Assembly: GCA_963737075.1 (NCBI GenBank)
Contig: CAVTRI010000002.1
Coordinates: forward strand, 1,736,001-1,800,000
Length of the DNA stretch: 64,000 nucleotides
Direction of reading: 5' to 3'
Source: CAVTRI01 sp963737075
GTDB lineage: Bacteria; Actinomycetota; Acidimicrobiia; Acidimicrobiales; Palsa-688
Position numbers and translations under genes: made by a program. Below the pieces are notes generated by a model that searched no databases, was not told the DNA's origin, and was given only the letters and a program-made list of their open reading frames with translations. Below are positions 59,859 to 64,000 of the stretch, one piece after another (positions within the stretch are counted from its first letter, which is position 1; each line of letters starts with the position of its first letter).

Positions 59859-62617
59859 TCGACTGACGTCCTGGTCGTGGCTTCTTGAGGGCGGATCCCG
59901 GCGGTGTCCGCGCCGGTGGCCAACTCTGCTTGTTCGACGCCTTCGGAGCCGAGGTAGGCGGCTTTGACGATCTCGCTGGCGAGCATGTCGGCGGTGCTGC
60001 CCTGGAAGATGAGGCGGCCGAAGTCGAGCACCCACACGTTGGTGCACACCTGGCGGACGAGGGCCATGTCGTGTTCGACGATGAGGATGCCGAGGCCGCG
60101 TTGGCTGACGGTGGCGGTGAGGATGTTCCCGAAGTGCTCGGTTTCGGTGGCGTCAAGGCCCGATGAGGGCTCGTCGAGGAGGATCATGTCAAACGGTCCG
60201 GCGAGGACACGGGCCAGCTCGACAAGGCGGCGCTGCCCGGTGGAGATGTCGCCGACCTGGCGGTCGAGGATGGAACCGATACCGGTGAGGGCGATGGCCT
60301 CCTCGGCGGCCGCGGTCACCAGGGCCTTTTGGGACGGGGAGGCGGCCAGCTGGCTGAGCGGCTGGGCGCCGGCCAGGATGGCCTCCCGACCGAACCCGAT
60401 GTTCTCCCGGACGGTGAGGGAGCTGAACAGCTCTACCCGCTGGAAGGTGCGGCCCAGGCCCCGGCGGGCCCGGGAGGCGGGGCCGAGGTGGGACACGTCC
60501 TCGCCGTGGAGCAGCACGCTGCCGTGGGTGGGTTTCACCAGCCCGCAGCAGGCGTTGAACGTGGTCGTCTTGCCGGCCCCGTTGGGCCCGATCAACCCGG
60601 TGATCTCGCCGGTGGGGGCGGTGAGGCTGAGATCGGAGACCGCTTTGACCCCGCCGAAGGTGACCGTGAGGTCCTGCACCTGGAGCCCACCCCCGCGCAC
60701 CGGGTGGGGCACGGAGGGCAGCGCGGGCGCCGCCCTGGTCCGGCGGGGCAGGGCGGCGTCGATCCGTTCGGCCAGGCGGCGGACCGACTGCGGCGCACCC
60801 TTGTTGAAGGACAGCGTGAGCGGGGCGAGCACGGCGGAGACGCCGAACAGGATGGAGAAGTAGTCGTTGATCTTGGAGACGTTGATGTAGGAGGGGATGA
60901 CTTCCAGACCGGCGCCGGCCACCAGCGCGTACCACGGGGCGCCGATGGGGATGATGGCGATCAGCGCCACCAGGGTGAGCGAGTTGAACGAGGAGAACTC
61001 GGAGCCCACCGCAAAGGAGAACAAGCTGGCCGACAGCGCTCCCGCCATGGCCGCCAGGAACGAGGAGATGCAGAACACCAGGACCCGGGCGACGTTGACG
61101 GTGGTGCCCAGGGTCTCCAGGGCCAGCGGAGAGTCGGCCATGGCCCCCAGCACCCGTCCCAGGCGGGATCGCATGATGGCCACCAGGGCGATGGCCGACA
61201 GGGCCGCGAACACCAGGACCAGGTAGTAGAAGCCACGGTCGGTGGCCAGGTTCCACCCGCCGATCGAGATGTGCGGCCGGGGCACCGGAATGCCGGCGGT
61301 CGTCGGGCCGAACATGAACCCCATGGTGTAGAACATCTGTTCGAGGAGTACCCCGAAGCCGAGGGTAGCTAGCGCCAGGAACACCCCGGACAGGCGGATG
61401 GCGGGAATGGCGATGATGGCGCCGATCGGCACCGCGATGAGGCTCGCCAGCACCAACGCCGCCAGCCAGGGAATGCCCAAGCCGTGGGCAAAGTGGCCCA
61501 TGGCCGCCGCACCGACGGCCGCGAAGCCGTACTGGCAGAGCGACACCTGCCCGGACACCCGCACCAGCAGGCCCAGCGACACAAACAGTATGACGTCGAC
61601 GAGCCCCGAGGAAAACACGGCCAGCTTGGGGCCGACCCAGCCGGGGACGAAGCACAGTACGATCACCGCCAGCGCCGCGAAGCCGAGCCGGATACGCGGC
61701 GGCGCGTAATACGGGTTGGCCAGGCGCATGTAGGGCACATACCGCCGAGCGGCCAGCTTCGCTCTCGGCATGAGTATGAGGACCAAGAACAGAATGATGA
61801 ACGGAAGCCCGGGCGGCAGGCCGGCGAGCGACGGCACCTGCGCTACATATTTGGTTGCCAGCGCCCCGGCGATACCGACGACGAGACCACCGACGTATGT
61901 GAGTGGCAGCGAGGAGAAGTACCCGATTGCCGCCGCCCCGAACGCCTGGATGACCAGCTCGGTGAGGACCAGGCCGTTGAGGCTCAGCGAAGGAGCGAGC
62001 AGCGCCCCCGACAATGCCGCAAAGGTCGAGCCGATCAGCCACGCCCAGCGGCGTACCGACACCGGGCTCTCGCCGGTCATCGACATGAGCGTGGGGTCGT
62101 CGACGACCCCACGCATGGCGATGCCTAGCCGGACGTACCGGAGGAAGTAGTACAGCCCGCCAGCGGAAACCAAGGCGATGAGGATCACCGTGATCTGGTC
62201 CCATCCCACGTTCACGCCCAGCACGCGAACCGTCGACTGCGGCAGGTACGCCGGGAACGACGTGCTCGTCGAGCCGTACCAGATATCGCCTATGGCCAAA
62301 ACGATGATGACGATGCCGATCGTGGCTGCGATCTTCAGGACATGGCTGGCGTCGGCCAGGATGCGGGCCATGTACTCCATCAGGAGCCCCAGGATCGGCC
62401 CCAGGATGAACACTGAGATCAGCCCGGCTATGGGCCAGGGGACGTGATGCTGCGCCCACAGGAAGTAGAAGATGAAGACGGCCAGGGTCGCCATCGAGCC
62501 GTACGCGAAGTTGAAGATGCCCGACGTCTTGTACTGCAACACCAGGCCCGTCCCTGCCAGGCCATACACCGATCCCGTCGTCAGGCCGATGACGATGAAC
62601 GGCAGAAAACTGTGCAC
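59855..62617 (-). CDS. Fused LivH-LivM-LivG: two permeases and an ATPase in one chain
   Basis: A 920-residue protein containing three subunits that are usually separate. Residues 1-285 are a LivH-type permease (FIVIGLTTGSVYGLAGTGL, FNFAYG). Residues about 305-605 are a LivM-type permease (VSLGLLVRVSGQVSLCQYGF, LATLGFGVLLEQ). Residues about 643-895 are a LivG-type ATPase with Walker A GPNGAGKTT (677-685), signature ISTGQRR (791-797) and Walker B MILLDEP (811-817). A linker rich in Arg, Pro and Ala (607-642) joins membrane and ATPase parts. GTG at 62617 follows AAGAGGGGGG. With LivF it makes a full importer. Confidence 0.93.
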   Translation of the reverse strand: MHSFLPFIVIGLTTGSVYGLAGTGLVLQYKTSGIFNFAYGSMATLAVFIFYFLWAQHHVPWPIAGLISVFILGPILGLLMEYMARILADASHVLKIAATIGIVIIVLAIGDIWYGSTSTSFPAYLPQSTVRVLGVNVGWDQITVILIALVSAGGLYYFLRYVRLGIAMRGVVDDPTLMSMTGESPVSVRRWAWLIGSTFAALSGALLAPSLSLNGLVLTELVIQAFGAAAIGYFSSLPLTYVGGLVVGIAGALATKYVAQVPSLAGLPPGLPFIILFLVLILMPRAKLAARRYVPYMRLANPYYAPPRIRLGFAALAVIVLCFVPGWVGPKLAVFSSGLVDVILFVSLGLLVRVSGQVSLCQYGFAAVGAAAMGHFAHGLGIPWLAALVLASLIAVPIGAIIAIPAIRLSGVFLALATLGFGVLLEQMFYTMGFMFGPTTAGIPVPRPHISIGGWNLATDRGFYYLVLVFAALSAIALVAIMRSRLGRVLGAMADSPLALETLGTTVNVARVLVFCISSFLAAMAGALSASLFSFAVGSEFSSFNSLTLVALIAIIPIGAPWYALVAGAGLEVIPSYINVSKINDYFSILFGVSAVLAPLTLSFNKGAPQSVRRLAERIDAALPRRTRAAPALPSVPHPVRGGGLQVQDLTVTFGGVKAVSDLSLTAPTGEITGLIGPNGAGKTTTFNACCGLVKPTHGSVLLHGEDVSHLGPASRARRGLGRTFQRVELFSSLTVRENIGFGREAILAGAQPLSQLAASPSQKALVTAAAEEAIALTGIGSILDRQVGDISTGQRRLVELARVLAGPFDMILLDEPSSGLDATETEHFGNILTATVSQRGLGILIVEHDMALVRQVCTNVWVLDFGRLIFQGSTADMLASEIVKAAYLGSEGVEQAELATGADTAGIRPQEATTRTSVE

Positions 62618-62881
62618 CTAGCGAACCCCCCTCTTGGACGGGCTTTCCTCGACGACCCGACGGATGCCCCCCGCGGACCTCGGCATCGGCCAATCGTAGT
62701 CAGCACGCAGATTGCGCCCGGTGTCCAACTGCGCCCCGAGTTGCTCCGACCTTACAATCGGAACCAAGCATTTCGTCACGGGGCTTTACAGTATACTAAT
62801 TTAGCTCTGGACAGAAGAGGCATCTTGGGCTCGAGCACCTCGGCGGAGCCAAGCAGAGCGGCGGGCATTAGGATCCGCTTC
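62618..62881. promoter_or_regulatory. Divergent Liv / TetR promoter region
   Basis: The gap between the Liv operon (minus) and the TetR gene (plus) contains GTCCAACTG at 62724-62732 and, on the plus strand, TATACT at 62792-62797 as a consensus -10 for the TetR gene. An in-frame TTG at 62825 behind AGAAGAGG is an alternative TetR start. The rest is GC-rich without features. Confidence 0.5.
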
Positions 62882-63478
62882 GTGCCTCGGAGTGCAAGAT
62901 CCCAATCGCTTTCTCTCGATGAGATTGTCGACAGCGCGCTCGACGTTCTGCGGGAAAGCGGGCTGGACAGTCTGACCATGCGAACCGTGGCCGGGCGCTT
63001 GGGCGTGACGCCTATGGCAGTCTATTACTACGTCGACAACAAAGAAGATTTACTGCGGTTGGCCGCCCAACGACTGTCCCGGCTGTGGGGTCCCCTGGTC
63101 CTCGACGGCGATGATTGGGAGACACCACTCCGGCGGTACCTGATGGGGGTCTGGCGCGAGTACACGCGCTACCCGGGGCTCGGTGCCTACATGATCGGGC
63201 AGCCCACGCTCGGCGTTACAGCCGAGACCCTTGCCGAGGGCGTCAAGTTCTTCGAGGATGCCGGATTTTCACCACGGATGGCACGCATGGCGTGGTCCTT
63301 TGCGATGACATATATCCATGGCCGACTGAGTGTCGATGCTCGGCTGGGTCACCGTTCGGATGCGCCCCGTCTCGGAGGCCTTCGCGCACGCGACCTCGTG
63401 GAGTTCGGCGTGGAGGCGGTCATCGCCGGCTTGCGGGTCCTCAAGGAGGCAGATTCGCCGACCGCCGCCACCGCATAG
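62882..63478 (+). CDS. TetR family transcriptional regulator
   Basis: A regulator of about 198 residues with LSLDEIVDSALDVLRESG, then TMRTVAGRLGVTPMAVYYYVDNKEDLL, the TetR helix-turn-helix, followed by a helical ligand domain (TetR_C type). GTG at 62882 has AGGA 9 bases before it; TTG at 62825 with AGAAGAGG would add 19 residues. It is divergent to the Liv operon, so autoregulation and control of transport through the GTCCAACTG box is a good hypothesis. It is not closely similar to the TetR at 44135. Confidence 0.9.
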   Translation: MPRSARSQSLSLDEIVDSALDVLRESGLDSLTMRTVAGRLGVTPMAVYYYVDNKEDLLRLAAQRLSRLWGPLVLDGDDWETPLRRYLMGVWREYTRYPGLGAYMIGQPTLGVTAETLAEGVKFFEDAGFSPRMARMAWSFAMTYIHGRLSVDARLGHRSDAPRLGGLRARDLVEFGVEAVIAGLRVLKEADSPTAATA

Positions 63479-63487
63479 GGCCAGGCG

Positions 63488-64000
63488 CTACTCAGCGTGC
63501 AGGGCGGCGTCCAGCCGCACTACCAAGTCCGTGTCCCTTCGTCTCTCGACGATGTACTCGCGGTGGAGACCTCCGGCCGCGTGGATGACCCGGCCGGTCA
63601 CGTCCGAGGCCTCCTGGCTGACGAGCCAGCCGACGACCCTGGCGACGTGTCGCGGATCCAGATCAAGCGCCGGAGGCATTGGCCCGGCTGCGAACAGCGC
63701 CTCATTCATCCTTGTGAACGCGGCCGGTGAGATGGCGTTGACGGTGATGCCGTAGGGTTTGCCCTCCCGAGCCAGCGACAGCGTTGCCGACCAAACGGCG
63801 GCCTTGGCGGGGCCATACCCGAGCGACGGGCCCATGGCCATCTTGGAGTCGAACGCGACTTCCGACACCGTGTTGATCACCCGCCCCCATCGGGCGGTCT
63901 GCAAGTGCGGCCAGGCCGCCTTCGTGACGCCGACTGTGCCGTAAAAGTTGACGGCGAAGATCTTGGCCAGCGCCGCTTCGTCCAAGGATTCAACGGATCC
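63488..64000 (-). CDS. SDR family oxidoreductase, 5' end cut by window edge
   Basis: The C-terminal 170 residues of an SDR; the frame is open to the right edge, so the Rossmann start is outside. It shows IFAVNFYGTVGVTKAAWPHL, INTVSEVAF with the catalytic Ser, the active site YGPAK, and ITVNAISPAAFTRM. It ends with VTGRVIHAAGGLHREY and a basic tail, like the SDR domains linked to type 2 multifunctional enzymes. It converges on the TetR gene with a 9-base gap. Confidence 0.87.
   Translation of the reverse strand, partial: GSVESLDEAALAKIFAVNFYGTVGVTKAAWPHLQTARWGRVINTVSEVAFDSKMAMGPSLGYGPAKAAVWSATLSLAREGKPYGITVNAISPAAFTRMNEALFAAGPMPPALDLDPRHVARVVGWLVSQEASDVTGRVIHAAGGLHREYIVERRRDTDLVVRLDAALHAE

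Noticed and set aside
60329..61372. Long plus-strand open frame (347 codons) opposite the Liv gene
   Set aside because: It is antisense to a clear LivM/LivG region, has low-complexity Gly/Arg/His/Gln composition typical of GC-rich shadow frames, and shows no family motifs.
60189..62693. 834-codon minus-strand open frame overlapping the fused Liv gene in another frame
   Set aside because: Arg/Pro/His-rich shadow frame produced by GC-rich third positions; the LivHMG frame has all motifs.

Overview
The window is GC-rich and dense with genes. Start codons are often GTG or TTG, there are many 1- to 8-base translational overlaps, and the genes belong to families typical of actinomycete lipid and aromatic catabolism: acyl-CoA dehydrogenases, crotonases, class III CoA-transferases, short-chain dehydrogenases (SDRs), P450s, LLM flavin enzymes of the F420 type, a mycofactocin-type SDR and LivFGHM transport. 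I infer a soil or aquatic actinomycete, possibly Acidimicrobiia-like, but no marker gene (rRNA, tRNA, ribosomal protein) is present to fix the taxonomy. I see no phage, IS element, CRISPR array or tRNA.

Layout. 0-3.9 kb: an SDR/LLM/NTF2-like operon on the minus strand diverges from an SDR/NTF2-like pair. 4.0-7.7 kb: a secreted Cys-rich protein of unknown function sits between two copies of the 3' end of a mycofactocin-type SDR. The intact SDR lies on the right and a decayed fragment on the left. 7.7-14.7 kb: an acyl-CoA dehydrogenase/SDR unit diverges from a tightly coupled operon of two crotonases, an HMG-CoA-synthase-like/DUF35 fusion, a thiolase, a hot-dog thioesterase and an alpha/beta hydrolase. 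15-16.6 kb: one polypeptide carries two complete GntR/FCD regulators. 16.6-24.7 kb: CoA-transferases, an amidohydrolase, an SDR and a solute-binding lipoprotein. Two of the CoA-transferase genes are interrupted. 24.8-34.5 kb: an acyl-CoA dehydrogenase, an orphan molybdopterin subunit, crotonases, SDR, LLM, P450 and amidohydrolase. 34.5-38.3 kb: an APH kinase, TIM-barrel isomerase and aldo/keto reductase operon, a NifU-like protein and two SDR relics. 38.4-44.7 kb: amidohydrolase, SDR, P450, an interrupted tandem CoA-transferase and TetR. 45-53.7 kb: solute-binding lipoprotein, two CoA-transferases, SDR, amidohydrolase, SDR, MaoC-like protein and acyl-CoA ligase. 53.7-62.6 kb: acyl-CoA dehydrogenases, crotonases, a third solute-binding lipoprotein, and a Liv transporter whose two permeases and one ATPase are fused in one protein. 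62.9-64 kb: TetR and a truncated SDR.

Working model (inference): three related binding lipoproteins feed one Liv-type importer with organic acids. CoA-transferases and a ligase make the CoA thioesters. P450s, SDRs, LLM enzymes and the molybdopterin protein oxidise them. Four amidohydrolase_2 proteins cleave or decarboxylate intermediates, and beta-oxidation enzymes finish the job. A 9-bp box (GTCCAACTG) recurs in at least five gene-upstream regions and may tie these units into one regulon. The substrate cannot be read from the sequence; terpenoid, steroid-like or alicyclic/aromatic acids are all compatible.
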